Shown here in pieces: positions 25,806-33,621 of a DNA stretch of 64,000 nt. The notes under the pieces are model-generated. The model had not been told where the DNA came from. It did no database searches and saw nothing but the letters and a program-made list of their open reading frames with translations. The stretch spans positions 1 through 64,000 of the forward strand of contig NVUJ01000002.1 of NCBI GenBank assembly GCA_002733135.1, in the 5' to 3' direction. Every line of letters begins with the position of its first letter. The first letter of the stretch is position 1. The translations under genes were made by a program, and so were the position numbers. The DNA is from Cycloclasticus sp. (GTDB lineage Bacteria > Pseudomonadota > Gammaproteobacteria > Methylococcales > Cycloclasticaceae).

Positions 25806-25864
25806 ATCTACGATTTCGATTATGGCTGTGAAAGTTATGGGCTTGAATGTACTGGAGCTAAGCA

Positions 25865-26146
25865 ATGACAGATAATAAGCAAATTCAACTATTCCAACCG
25901 ATTGATGGCGGTGTCCTGCTTGAAGTGACATTGGAGCAGGAAACCGTATGGTTGTCTCAGGCGCAGATGTGTGAGTTGTTTGGCCGTGAGCGATCAGTTA
26001 TTACTAAGCACATTAATAAGATCTTTAAAGAGGGTGAATTGGTGCGTGATTCAATCAGTGCAAAAATTGCACATACGGCTAGTGGCGGTAAGGCCTACCA
26101 AGATTTTTTCTTGACTTATGGAGGAGTAAATAATGACAGATATTAA
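25865..26146 (+). pseudogene. Truncated RhuM-family N-terminal copy
   Basis: About 78 codons match the start of RhuM/Fic proteins (IQLFQPIDGGVLLEVTLEQE, then TVWLSQAQMCELFGRERSVITKHINKIF). The frame then runs into unrelated sequence after GGKAYQ and stops inside the start of the next, full-length paralogue. The strong AGGAG site before the next gene lies within its 3' end. It is a deletion derivative of a neighbouring family member. Confidence 0.75.
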
Positions 26147-27152
26147 GCAAATTCAAATTTTTCAATCTGCTGATGGAAACGTCCAGCTTGATATTAAATT
26201 AGAGCAGGACACTTTGTGGCTGACGCAGCTTCAAATGAGTGAATTGTTCAATACAACACCTGAAAACGTGTTGATGCACTTAAAAAATATCTTTAGAGAT
26301 CAGGAGCTTGGAGAGGAACGAACTACTAAGGATTTCTTAGTAGTTCGCCAAGAAGGTAAGCGTCAGGTCAATAGATCACTCAAACACTACAGTTTAGATG
26401 CCATTATCTCTGTGGGTTACCGCGTAAGCTCTACCCGAGCCACGCAGTTTCGTATCTGGGCAACCAAACTACTCAAACAGCACTTGGTTCAGGGCTACAC
26501 AGTTAACCAGAAACGGCTGCAAGAGCAGGGTGTAGAGTTTGAGCAAGTAGTGAAATTGCTCTCCCAAACCTTGAAAAACCAGCAGTTGGTGTCAGCAGAC
26601 GGGTCGGCTGTGCTAAGCGTGGTGAGCGATTACGCCCGTAGCTGGTCATTGTTGCAAGGCTATGACGAGCAGAGTTTAAGCGATAAAACCACTCGGCAAG
26701 ATGAAATGCAGGCGTTAGAATTACCCCCTGTTTTAACAGCAATAGCCGAATTAAAACAAATATTGATGGCTAAAGGTGAAGCCACCGCACTGTTTGGTCA
26801 GCTGCGTGGTGATGGATTGGAATCCGCTATTGCGACTATCGAGCAGGGTTTTGGTGATGAGTTTTTCTACCCCAATGTGGCGAGCCGTGCGGCTCATTTG
26901 TTGTATTTTGTGATTAAAAATCATCCACTGGCCGATGGTAACAAGCGCACGGGGTCATTCCTGTTCTTGTGGTATCTGCGTATTAACCAGAAGTTTCTAG
27001 CAAAACCTGTTGAAGCATTGGTTAATGACAATACCTTGGTTGCTTTGGCTTTATTGGTGGCGGAAAGTAAGCCAGAGCAAAAAGAGCTAATTATTCGTTT
27101 AGTGCAGCAGTTTATTTTATTGAAGGGCAGTAAAGGTGAGGAGCCGCAGTGA
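26133..27152 (+). CDS. RhuM-Fic/Doc fusion protein
   Basis: 339 residues. The N-terminal RhuM-type domain is LWLTQLQMSELFNTTPENVLMH, then HYSLDAIISVGYRVSSTRATQFR. The C-terminal Fic/Doc domain has the active loop HPLADGNKRTG at residues 264-274 (Fic HPFxxGNGR, Doc HxFxDANKR); the catalytic histidine H264 is present. Fic enzymes transfer AMP, and Doc phosphorylates EF-Tu; which applies here is open. This protein type is often encoded inside type I restriction operons. The hsdR stub that overlaps its stop codon supports that origin. Confidence 0.85.
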   Translation: MTDIKQIQIFQSADGNVQLDIKLEQDTLWLTQLQMSELFNTTPENVLMHLKNIFRDQELGEERTTKDFLVVRQEGKRQVNRSLKHYSLDAIISVGYRVSSTRATQFRIWATKLLKQHLVQGYTVNQKRLQEQGVEFEQVVKLLSQTLKNQQLVSADGSAVLSVVSDYARSWSLLQGYDEQSLSDKTTRQDEMQALELPPVLTAIAELKQILMAKGEATALFGQLRGDGLESAIATIEQGFGDEFFYPNVASRAAHLLYFVIKNHPLADGNKRTGSFLFLWYLRINQKFLAKPVEALVNDNTLVALALLVAESKPEQKELIIRLVQQFILLKGSKGEEPQ

Positions 27153-27240
27153 TAACGGAAGATCAACTAGAACAACTTTGCCTCGATTGGTTTTAATCCA
27201 TCGGTTACGACATTGCCCCGAACAATCGGGGACGGAACAT
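27149..27240 (+). pseudogene. N-terminal stub of a second hsdR
   Basis: GTG 27149 overlaps the Fic stop (GTGA). The frame reads ITEDQLEQLCLDWF, then TAA, then SIGYDIAPNNRGRN in the same frame. This is the start of a second class of HsdR (ITEDQLEQ...DWFxxIGYxxAxGxDIAP), with a nonsense codon at the residue that is normally Gln and a deletion after it. It shows that a second type I locus once stood here. Confidence 0.72.
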
Positions 27241-27284
27241 GGTTTTGTTAATAGACGTTGGATTGATTCGGTATATTTTCAACA

Positions 27285-27614
27285 TTACCGAATAATGATG
27301 GCAGCTAAATTTGTAACAGCTTCAATGGTTTTATCGGATGCTTTTTCAATAAGAGATACTTGTCTATTTTTATAGTCTAAAGATTTCATTTGGTGAATAA
27401 GCACAGAACCTTTGGTGCTGGCTTCCTTTGGTAATACAACTTCTAATTGCATGTTGCGTAGGGTGCTGGTTATGGGCGCTACTATTGCAAAGCCTGTGTG
27501 TTCGTTAAACAGTTTGCGTGAGATAACAAAGGCGGGTCTGCGTTTCATTATTTCGTTGCCGGCGCTTGGGTCAAAGTTTAGAGATACAATGTCACCTTTA
27601 TCGGGTATGTACAT
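27285..27614 (-). CDS. mazF: MazF/PemK-family mRNA interferase toxin
   Basis: 109 residues: the YIPDKGDIVSLNFDPSAGNE start, RRPAFVISRKLFNEHTGFAIVAPIT core, and HQMKSLDYKNRQVSLIEKAS, with the catalytic Arg (KRRP) and Thr/Ser (PIT) regions of the MazF fold. It cuts mRNA at short sequences. Its start overlaps the stop of the antitoxin by 1 bp. Confidence 0.92.
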   Translation of the reverse strand: MYIPDKGDIVSLNFDPSAGNEIMKRRPAFVISRKLFNEHTGFAIVAPITSTLRNMQLEVVLPKEASTKGSVLIHQMKSLDYKNRQVSLIEKASDKTIEAVTNLAAIIIR

Positions 27615-27868
27615 TAAATTTCCTTACCAACTAGGGGTGCGTCGAGCCACTCTTTGTCTTCATCTGTTATGTTAAAACATGCCTTTGGACTACCTATTAA
27701 CAAGGTTTCAAGGCTTAGCTCTTCGTCGACTGGGGTTAATATTATTTTGTTACCGTCTATGGATAAGTTGAGTTTTGAACCAACGTGCAAACCTAACGTC
27801 TTAATAATAACTTTTGGAATGCTAACGATATTTGCGCCACCTGATTGTCTTATTGATATAGCTGTCAT
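27614..27868 (-). CDS. mazE: MazE/AbrB-family antitoxin
   Basis: 84 residues. The N-terminal swapped-hairpin DNA-binding domain is SIRQSGGANIVSIPKVIIKT, then GLHVGSKLNLSIDGNKIIL. An acidic C-terminal tail binds MazF. It autoregulates through the two palindromes just upstream. Confidence 0.9.
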   Translation of the reverse strand: MTAISIRQSGGANIVSIPKVIIKTLGLHVGSKLNLSIDGNKIILTPVDEELSLETLLIGSPKACFNITDEDKEWLDAPLVGKEI

Positions 27869-27889
27869 GGGTATTCCTTTAGAATCGTA

Positions 27890-27935
27890 TTATACAATAG
27901 TATAACTGCTGGATATTGTTTTACAATAGTAAAAC
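27890..27935. promoter_or_regulatory. mazEF operator: two AATA-centred palindromes
   Basis: TTATAC-AATA-GTATAA (27890-27905) and GTTTTAC-AATA-GTAAAAC (27918-27935) are perfect inverted repeats with the same AATA centre, about 29 bp apart. They lie 21 bp upstream of mazE, which suits binding of MazE dimers. Confidence 0.7.
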
Positions 27936-27953
27936 TTTCGTGTTAAACGCCCA

Positions 27954-28682
27954 TTATTCCAAATAATCACTTAGCAATGGGGTAGCCCATGTTGGCAGTG
28001 GCTTTTTAGAAAAGGCTATTTTGCCGCCCTTTATTACCGCGACTTTTTGGAAAGGGTTGTCTAGGCGAGAGTTATCTAGGATATAGCTGACATCAAATAG
28101 GGGAAGGGCTTGTTTTATGTTCTGCATCACTCTGGGGATTCTGCTGATGACTTTATCATCGGGTACATGGTGGCCACCTTCGCTAACGCGTTGAGATATA
28201 CGAGCTAGATTCAGCGCTGCACGAGACCTCTGCACGAAAGTTCTTTCACTCTCATACGGCGTTAAAAAAGTGCTCAATCGGTCATTTACACCAGTAAACT
28301 CTCTCTTTCCGCGCGTTTTTGCCTTGTCTGAAAGGGAAAGCTCCTTCCGTGAAGAGGTCTCAGTATGAATATAAACCAGTATTATTTCGTACCCAAGAGC
28401 TTTTGCTTTGGCGATAAAGTCTATTTTTGATGGGTGCGAAAACACGGTTTCAAAACAAAAACTACGGCCTTCGCTCAGAAGGTTTAAACGCATGGTTTCT
28501 GCTATTTTTGCGGCTTCGTAACTGCGTGCTTCGGCTTCATCGGGAAACAGTTGTTTGGCCAATACATCAGCATTAATAAAGGCCATACCCAGCGGCTCTA
28601 GGCGCGTTTTGTAAAAGGTACTTTTGCCTGCGCCATTACCGCCAGCCAGTAACCAGAGTTGTTTTTTATGGCGGGTGTTCAA
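27954..28682 (-). CDS. Zeta-type toxin with a 47-residue insertion from a repeat element
   Basis: 242 residues of the zeta-toxin/P-loop kinase fold: Walker A AGGNGAGKST (residues 13-22), FINADVLAK, SFCFETVFSH with the catalytic acidic region, and HHVPDDKVISRIPR, which holds the conserved arginine. Zeta toxins phosphorylate UDP-N-acetylglucosamine. Residues 108-154 are not part of the family. They are coded by a 141-bp repeat element (28222-28362) inserted in frame between HT and AALNLARI. Whether the enzyme still folds is unknown. The start overlaps the antitoxin stop by 4 bp. Confidence 0.85.
   Translation of the reverse strand: MNTRHKKQLWLLAGGNGAGKSTFYKTRLEPLGMAFINADVLAKQLFPDEAEARSYEAAKIAETMRLNLLSEGRSFCFETVFSHPSKIDFIAKAKALGYEIILVYIHTETSSRKELSLSDKAKTRGKREFTGVNDRLSTFLTPYESERTFVQRSRAALNLARISQRVSEGGHHVPDDKVISRIPRVMQNIKQALPLFDVSYILDNSRLDNPFQKVAVIKGGKIAFSKKPLPTWATPLLSDYLE
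28222..28362. repeat. MITE-like element copy A (141 bp, inside the toxin gene)
   Basis: The outer ends are inverted repeats (GAGACCTCT-N-CACG... at 28223 and its complement ending at 28361). Internal text such as TTCTTTCACTCTCATACGGCG and CTCAATCGGTCATTTAC is shared with copies at 30726-30946 and 34836-35105. Its length is divisible by three and it has no stop in the toxin frame, so the toxin gene stays open. Confidence 0.8.
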
Positions 28683-29086
28683 TGTTGTTTTGGAATGAAC
28701 TGCCCGTTCTCGAACATGCCAACGGTGATGGTTCCGTTAGGCTCTAAGCGCTCTAGGTAACCTGGGTGCGTTGTGGATGCTTGGTACTTGATGGTGCTTT
28801 GAGTAACGCTATTGGATAAGGTGCCGGCTTCTCTTTCACGCTCTAAGGCATCAAAAACATCGGTAGGGTCAATGCTTGGGCTGTGTACTGGTTCTGTTTT
28901 TATTTTAGTTAAGCCGGAAACAACCGATAGCAACACGTCTGGGTCGAGTGTAGACGATACAGAGCGGCCAAGTTCAGCCCAGTATTCAATTTGTTCAGCA
29001 GCACTGCGGTGAAAGCGCTTCGCGGTTAGGCTTGCGGCTTGCATTAAATCGCTTTGCAGACGAACTGGGGATGATGCTTTTGCCAT
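28679..29086 (-). CDS. ParD-like antitoxin of the zeta-type toxin
   Basis: 135 residues. The N-terminal part (SSPVRLQSDLMQAASLTAKR, then FHRSAAEQIEYWAELGRSV) matches the ParD-like antitoxin family that precedes zeta-type P-loop toxins. The C-terminal part (THPGYLERLEPNGTITVGMFENGQF) is a beta-rich domain seen in the longer forms. ATG 29086 is chosen, with GAGG 6 bp upstream. The stop overlaps the toxin start by 4 bp. Confidence 0.82.
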   Translation of the reverse strand: MAKASSPVRLQSDLMQAASLTAKRFHRSAAEQIEYWAELGRSVSSTLDPDVLLSVVSGLTKIKTEPVHSPSIDPTDVFDALEREREAGTLSNSVTQSTIKYQASTTHPGYLERLEPNGTITVGMFENGQFIPKQH

Positions 29087-29186
29087 AGGAACCTCAATTT
29101 TTTTGAAACACGACTGCATTGTAGCATAATGCTACAAATTGAATAGAAGTTGTTAGTCTAGGGCTTTAAGGTGATGAGAGCCGTGT

Positions 29187-29363
29187 TTAGGCAAGTGTTA
29201 CGTGATACCGAGACGTCTTCTGGGTAAGTTTAGTTTCAATAGCTTTTATTGACTCACCCGTTTCAATCGCGGTAGAGCTGGCAATGCTACGAATAATACG
29301 CTTACGGGCGGTTGCTGTATCTTTTAGATAGGGGTTGGAGGCAGTAAGAGACTTTGTTTTCAT
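29187..29363 (-). CDS. Small hypothetical protein, 58 residues
   Basis: It begins MKTKSLTASNPYLKDTATAR, continues KRIIRSIASSTAIETGESI, and ends at TAA. The NPYLKD...R...SSTAIE pattern resembles short helical proteins near toxin-antitoxin genes, but the function is unknown. A TATAAT box ends 7 bp before the ATG and no ribosome site is seen, so a leaderless transcript is possible. The rest of the 29087-29446 gap holds nothing I can identify. Confidence 0.55.
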   Translation of the reverse strand: MKTKSLTASNPYLKDTATARKRIIRSIASSTAIETGESIKAIETKLTQKTSRYHVTLA

Positions 29364-29446
29364 AAGGTTTATTATAGCAGATTTTGGGTATTCAAGCTGT
29401 GGTACGAATAGTGGAGCTGGGCGTAAGCTTCGGAAAGTTATATTGT

Positions 29447-30055
29447 TTAATCAGCTCGCAAAACGGGCTCCAAATACCCCCAAACCTTATCCGCAATAAT
29501 CGGCTGGGCTTTTGCGCTGGGGTGAAGTCCATCTTTTTGTATCATGCCTTGCACTAGTGCGATATCTTCTAAAATAAACGGTACGAAGGGAATATCCATT
29601 TCTTCGGCTAAGTCGGGGTAGTTGTTGTAGAACATATCGGTGTAGCGTTTGCCGTAGTTGGTGGGGATTCGCATGCTGAGTAGCAACACTTGTGCGCCGG
29701 CTTTTTTACTGCGTTTTATTAATTCGCGCAGGTTTTTCTTGATGAGGAAAGGTGGGAATCCACGTAAACCATCGTTTGCGCCTAATTCTAATAGAACTAT
29801 TTCGGGTTTGTATTGCTCTAAGGCTTTGTCAATTCTTGCTAGGCCGCCGCGTGTGGTGTCGCCGCTGATGCTTTTGTTGATGAGGGTGTAGGGCAGGTCG
29901 TTTTCATTCAGCGTTTGTTGTAATACATTTACCCAGCCTTTTTCGGTGGGCATGTTGTACGCAGCGCTTATACTATCGCCTAACACTAAAATATTTTTTG
30001 CAAACAGCGTTGTTGAAAACAGCGCTAAAACAACCATTAAAGAAAATTTATTCAT
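29447..30055 (-). CDS. tesA: Arylesterase/acyl-CoA thioesterase I
   Basis: About 202 residues with a signal peptide (MNKFSLMVVLALFSTTLFA). SGNH blocks follow: LVLGDSISAAYNM with the catalytic Ser, ISGDTTRGG (Gly), ELGANDGLRG (Asn), and the Asp/His pair in KDGLHPSAKAQ. It is a periplasmic multifunctional esterase. The start at 30055 places the ATG over the start of the divergent ybbA gene (CATG), as in the tesA-ybbA layout of other gammaproteobacteria. Confidence 0.92.
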   Translation of the reverse strand: MNKFSLMVVLALFSTTLFAKNILVLGDSISAAYNMPTEKGWVNVLQQTLNENDLPYTLINKSISGDTTRGGLARIDKALEQYKPEIVLLELGANDGLRGFPPFLIKKNLRELIKRSKKAGAQVLLLSMRIPTNYGKRYTDMFYNNYPDLAEEMDIPFVPFILEDIALVQGMIQKDGLHPSAKAQPIIADKVWGYLEPVLRAD

Positions 30056-30728
30056 GCTGACAACGAACCCTATTATTGAAACAAAAAACCTTGGTAAAAC
30101 TGTGCCGATTGCTAATGACAAATTGTGCATTTTATCGTCGATTGATTTAACCATTCAGCGCGGTGAGAGTATAGCCATTATTGGTGCGTCTGGCTCGGGC
30201 AAATCGACCTTGCTGGGTTTGTTAGCCGGGTTGGATAGCCCCACCGAAGGCACTGTGGCCCTGCACGGGCAAGAGCTAACCACCCTGAATGAAGATGGCC
30301 GAGCTGATGTGCGAAGTAAGTGGGTGGGTTTTGTGTTTCAGTCATTCCAATTGATGGAGCGGTTAACGGCGTTAGAAAACGTGATGTTGCCTTTGGAATT
30401 ACGAGGCGATAAGAACGTTGTGCAGGCGGCGCAAGCGATGTTGGATCGCGTGGGGTTGAGCCATCGCTTGCATCACAAGCCAACACAGCTATCGGGCGGT
30501 GAACAACAACGGGTGGCTTTAGCGCGTGCGTTTGTGACGCAACCGGCCATTTTATTTGCCGATGAGCCGACAGGAAACTTAGACAGCAAAACCGGCGAGC
30601 AAATTATTGAGTTGCTGTTTGAGCTGAATCAAGAACAAAACACGACCTTGGTGTTGGTAACGCATGACGCGGCATTAGCGACGCGTTGTGAGCGCAGTGT
30701 GCAGCTTGAAGCGGGGCGTTTAGCATGA
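30054..30728 (+). CDS. ybbA: ABC transporter ATP-binding protein YbbA
   Basis: 224 residues of the LolD/MacB-type ATPase group: Walker A IIGASGSGKSTLLG, Q-loop FVFQSFQLM, signature QLSGGEQQRVALARA, and Walker B ILFADEPTGNLDSKTG. With the FtsX-type permease downstream it forms a mechanotransmission exporter-like complex. The stop codon TGA (30726-30728) is the first three bases of a MITE-like element. That element separates the gene from ybbP by 220 bp, whereas these genes normally overlap. Confidence 0.92.
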   Translation: MLTTNPIIETKNLGKTVPIANDKLCILSSIDLTIQRGESIAIIGASGSGKSTLLGLLAGLDSPTEGTVALHGQELTTLNEDGRADVRSKWVGFVFQSFQLMERLTALENVMLPLELRGDKNVVQAAQAMLDRVGLSHRLHHKPTQLSGGEQQRVALARAFVTQPAILFADEPTGNLDSKTGEQIIELLFELNQEQNTTLVLVTHDAALATRCERSVQLEAGRLA

Positions 30729-30946
30729 GGCCTTGCACGAAAGTTCTTTTGCTCCCATACGGCGTCGCCTTAATAGCGCCTACTGTTGGTAAAAATGTAC
30801 CCAAGGCATTTGCTACGCTCATGGGGCAGGCTCTACTCAATCGGTCATTTACTCCAGTAAACTCCCTCTTTCCGTGCATTTTGCCTCGCCTAAAGCACCT
30901 ACTGTTGGTGTCTGGAAGCAAAATCTTCTCCCGTGCAAAGGCCTCA
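30726..30946. repeat. MITE-like element copy B (221 bp, between ybbA and ybbP)
   Basis: It begins TGAGGCC-TTGCACG and ends with the complement (CGTGCAAAGGCCTCA); terminal inverted repeats extend about 35 bp with mismatches. The interior has GCGCCTACTGTTGGT and a second ACCTACTGTTGGT as direct repeats, and TTTACTCCAGTAAA as a central dyad. It shares blocks with copies A and C. No coding capacity is convincing. Confidence 0.82.
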
Positions 30947-30948
30947 TT

Positions 30949-33429
30949 TTGAATAGACTGAATATCGCCTTACGGTTTTTACAACGCGATGCACGCCATG
31001 GCGAGTTAACGTTATTGGTGCTGGCGTTGATTATTGCAGTCACCAGTTCAACGGCCATCAGCTTATTTGCAGATCGCTTACACAAAACGATGAATTCACA
31101 GGCAGCTGAGTTTTTGGCGGCGGATTTGGTCGTCACCAGTTCGGTTGTTATTCCATCGGCTTGGTCTGATAAAGCTGCATCATTAGGGTTAAATGATGCG
31201 TTTACGGCTGAGTTTTCTACCGTGTTAATTGAAAATGATGAGCTGTTATTAGCGGGCATTAAGGCGGTTAGCGGCGCGTACCCATTACGTGGTCATTTAA
31301 AAGCGAAAGATGCACTTGAAGCTGAGAGCGTGGTGCAGTCTGAAGGCCCGAGAAAAGGGTATGTTTGGATAGATAATCGCGTGCTGACGGCATTAAAGCT
31401 GTCTGTTGGTGATGCGGTAACGGTTGGCGAATTGCCGTTGACAGTGAGTCATATCATCACCTATGAGCCGGATAAACGCGGCGATATTTATAGCTTATCG
31501 CCACGGGTGTTAATGAACGAGGCGGATTTACCAGCCACCCATGTGTTGCAACCGGGTAGCCATGTGCATTACTTCTTTCAATTCAGTGGTGAGCCTGCGG
31601 CAATCAGCGAGTTTAATAAGTGGGTTAAACCGCAATTAGCCGTATCACAACGGGTGATGGACGTGCAGGATGACCGCCCAGAACTGGGCAGTGCTTTGTC
31701 TCGTGCAGAGCGGTATTTAGGCCTGTCGAGTATTTTAGTGGTATTGATTGCGGGTGTGGCGATTGCCATGTCGAGTCGACGTTTTACCGAGCGCCACTTT
31801 AATTCCACGGCGATTATGCGCTGCATGGGCTGTAAACAGAACGATATGGTGATGATTTTTCTGTATCAGTTCATTGTGTTGGGGTTATTGGCGTGCAGTA
31901 TTGGGCTGATTTTTGGCTGGTTCGTACAAGAAACTCTATTCGATTTATTGCGTAGCTTATTGCCAGCAAAAGTGTCTGATCCCAGCATGATGGCAGTGAT
32001 GTTTGGGTTTTTAACGGGCTTTGCGATATTGATAGGTTTTGCGCTGCCACCGTTGTTACGCTTAAAACGCGTGTCGCCGTTGCGCGTGCTGCGTCGAGAG
32101 TTAGACCCGATCAATAACAGCAGTTGGTTCGTGTATGGCCTTGCCTTGTTGTTAGTGGCAGCCTTGGTACTGCAATACACCGATGATGCCCGTTTAATGG
32201 CAAGCATTATTGGCGGCGGCTTATTGGCGATTGTTTTATCGGGCGGTTTAATCTTAGGGCTGTTGAAGCAATTGAACAAGCTCGTGCCGCGGCTCAGTTT
32301 GGGCTATCGATTGGGCTTCCAAGGGCTATTGAGCAACCCCACGGTAACGACGGTACAAATATTAGCCTTTAGTATTACGCTGTTGGCGATGCTGCTCAGC
32401 TTTACGGTAAGAAATGACTTGCTGAGCGATTGGCAAAAAAAACTGCCGAATGATGCGCCAAATTACTTTGCGCTTAATTTATTCCCCAGCCAAATCGCCT
32501 CGTTTGAAGAGCAGTTAGCAAAACACGAGATCCCCGCAGCGAATATTTACCCCGTAGTACGTGGGCGATTGGTAGAAATTAACGGTAAGCCTGTTCAGCG
32601 CCACGTGACGAAAGATTCCCAAGGCGCGCGCGCAATACATCGTGATTTAAGTTTAACCTGGGGCGACGAACTACCCGCAGACAATAAAACACTGGCGGGT
32701 TCTTGGGGACAAGCTAAAAAAGGTGAGGTGTCGATAGAAAGTAAATTAGCGAAAAGCTTAAAAATTGAAATGGGCGATAAACTGACGTTTACGATTGGCG
32801 ATGAACAAGCAACTGCGGTGGTTGTGCATATGCGCAGCGTGCAATGGGACACGATGAAACCGAATTTTTACATGGTGCTGTCAAAAGAAACCTTGGAAGG
32901 CTTCCCCACGACGTATATCACCAGTTTTTACTTGTCTGACGAGAATAAAAAGCACCTGAATGCCTTGGTGAAACAATTTCCCGCCATGACCGTTTTGGAG
33001 GTGGACGCGATGTTGAAGCAAATTAAAATGATTCTGACACAACTCACCGCTGCGATTAATTACTTATTGTATTTCGCCTTATTGGCAGGGTTTACGGTGT
33101 TGTTTTCATCAGTGTATTCAACATTAGATAATCGAATTTCAGAAGGCGCATTAATGCGAACTTTAGGTGCAGGCCGGGCATTATTACGACAGGCTCAAGT
33201 AGTAGAGTTTGCGATGATTGGGCTTATTACCGGCTTAATAGCGGTGTTTATGGTGCAGCTACTACTGTTCGGGCTATACAACTATGTGCTGCATTTACCG
33301 TTTCAGCTTAACGTTTTACTTTGTTTGGTTGTGTCAGTATTAAGTGTGCTGACGGTTGTGGCAGCGGGTTTGTGGGGCGTTAAAGATGTGGTTAAGAAAT
33401 CGCCGATGATCGTGTTAAGAGATTCTTAA
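30949..33429 (+). CDS. ybbP: ABC transporter permease YbbP (FtsX family)
   Basis: About 826 residues. The first membrane helix is near the N-terminus (LTLLVLALIIAVTSSTAISL). A large periplasmic domain, an FtsX core of several helices (SSILVVLIAGVAIAMSS, then FLYQFIVLGLLACSIGL), a second periplasmic domain and four C-terminal helices ending VVKKSPMIVLRDS follow. The start is uncertain: TTG 30949, 3 bp past the MITE end, begins LNRLNIALRF, the expected N-terminus, while ATG 30874 lies inside the MITE. The original ATG may have been altered by the insertion. Confidence 0.9.
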   Translation: MNRLNIALRFLQRDARHGELTLLVLALIIAVTSSTAISLFADRLHKTMNSQAAEFLAADLVVTSSVVIPSAWSDKAASLGLNDAFTAEFSTVLIENDELLLAGIKAVSGAYPLRGHLKAKDALEAESVVQSEGPRKGYVWIDNRVLTALKLSVGDAVTVGELPLTVSHIITYEPDKRGDIYSLSPRVLMNEADLPATHVLQPGSHVHYFFQFSGEPAAISEFNKWVKPQLAVSQRVMDVQDDRPELGSALSRAERYLGLSSILVVLIAGVAIAMSSRRFTERHFNSTAIMRCMGCKQNDMVMIFLYQFIVLGLLACSIGLIFGWFVQETLFDLLRSLLPAKVSDPSMMAVMFGFLTGFAILIGFALPPLLRLKRVSPLRVLRRELDPINNSSWFVYGLALLLVAALVLQYTDDARLMASIIGGGLLAIVLSGGLILGLLKQLNKLVPRLSLGYRLGFQGLLSNPTVTTVQILAFSITLLAMLLSFTVRNDLLSDWQKKLPNDAPNYFALNLFPSQIASFEEQLAKHEIPAANIYPVVRGRLVEINGKPVQRHVTKDSQGARAIHRDLSLTWGDELPADNKTLAGSWGQAKKGEVSIESKLAKSLKIEMGDKLTFTIGDEQATAVVVHMRSVQWDTMKPNFYMVLSKETLEGFPTTYITSFYLSDENKKHLNALVKQFPAMTVLEVDAMLKQIKMILTQLTAAINYLLYFALLAGFTVLFSSVYSTLDNRISEGALMRTLGAGRALLRQAQVVEFAMIGLITGLIAVFMVQLLLFGLYNYVLHLPFQLNVLLCLVVSVLSVLTVVAAGLWGVKDVVKKSPMIVLRDS

Positions 33430-33447
33430 TTTGAACGATTCAAATCC

Positions 33448-33598
33448 TTATACCCACAGGGCATAAGTCTCGTGGAAACCGTCTATAAATCCAGACGCTT
33501 TAACTCAGCTTTATACCCAGGGGGCATAAGTCTCGTGGAAACCGTCTATAAATCCAGACGCTTTAACTCAGCTTTATACCCAGGGGGCATAAGTCTCA
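33448..33598. repeat. Tandem repeat, 63-bp unit
   Basis: GCATAAGTCTC recurs at 33461, 33524 and 33587, giving a period of 63 bp. Two full units (33461-33523, 33524-33586) appear identical, followed by a partial third. Each unit carries GTCT...AGAC and CTTTATACCCAGGGGGCATAAG dyads. Because 63 is a multiple of three, the array stays open in one frame, but no ribosome site or family supports a gene. It lies between the convergent ybbP and DUF3750 genes. Confidence 0.9.
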
Positions 33599-33621
33599 TT
33601 GGGGTAAACGATAAAGCGCGT

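Noticed and set aside
30849-31259. Minus-strand open frame of 136 codons across the MITE and ybbP start
   Set aside because: It is a shadow of ybbP and repeat copy B, with serine/asparagine-rich text typical of antisense frames.
33461-33598. Possible CRISPR array
   Set aside because: The 63-bp units are directly adjacent with no variable spacers, and no cas genes are present; it is a tandem repeat.
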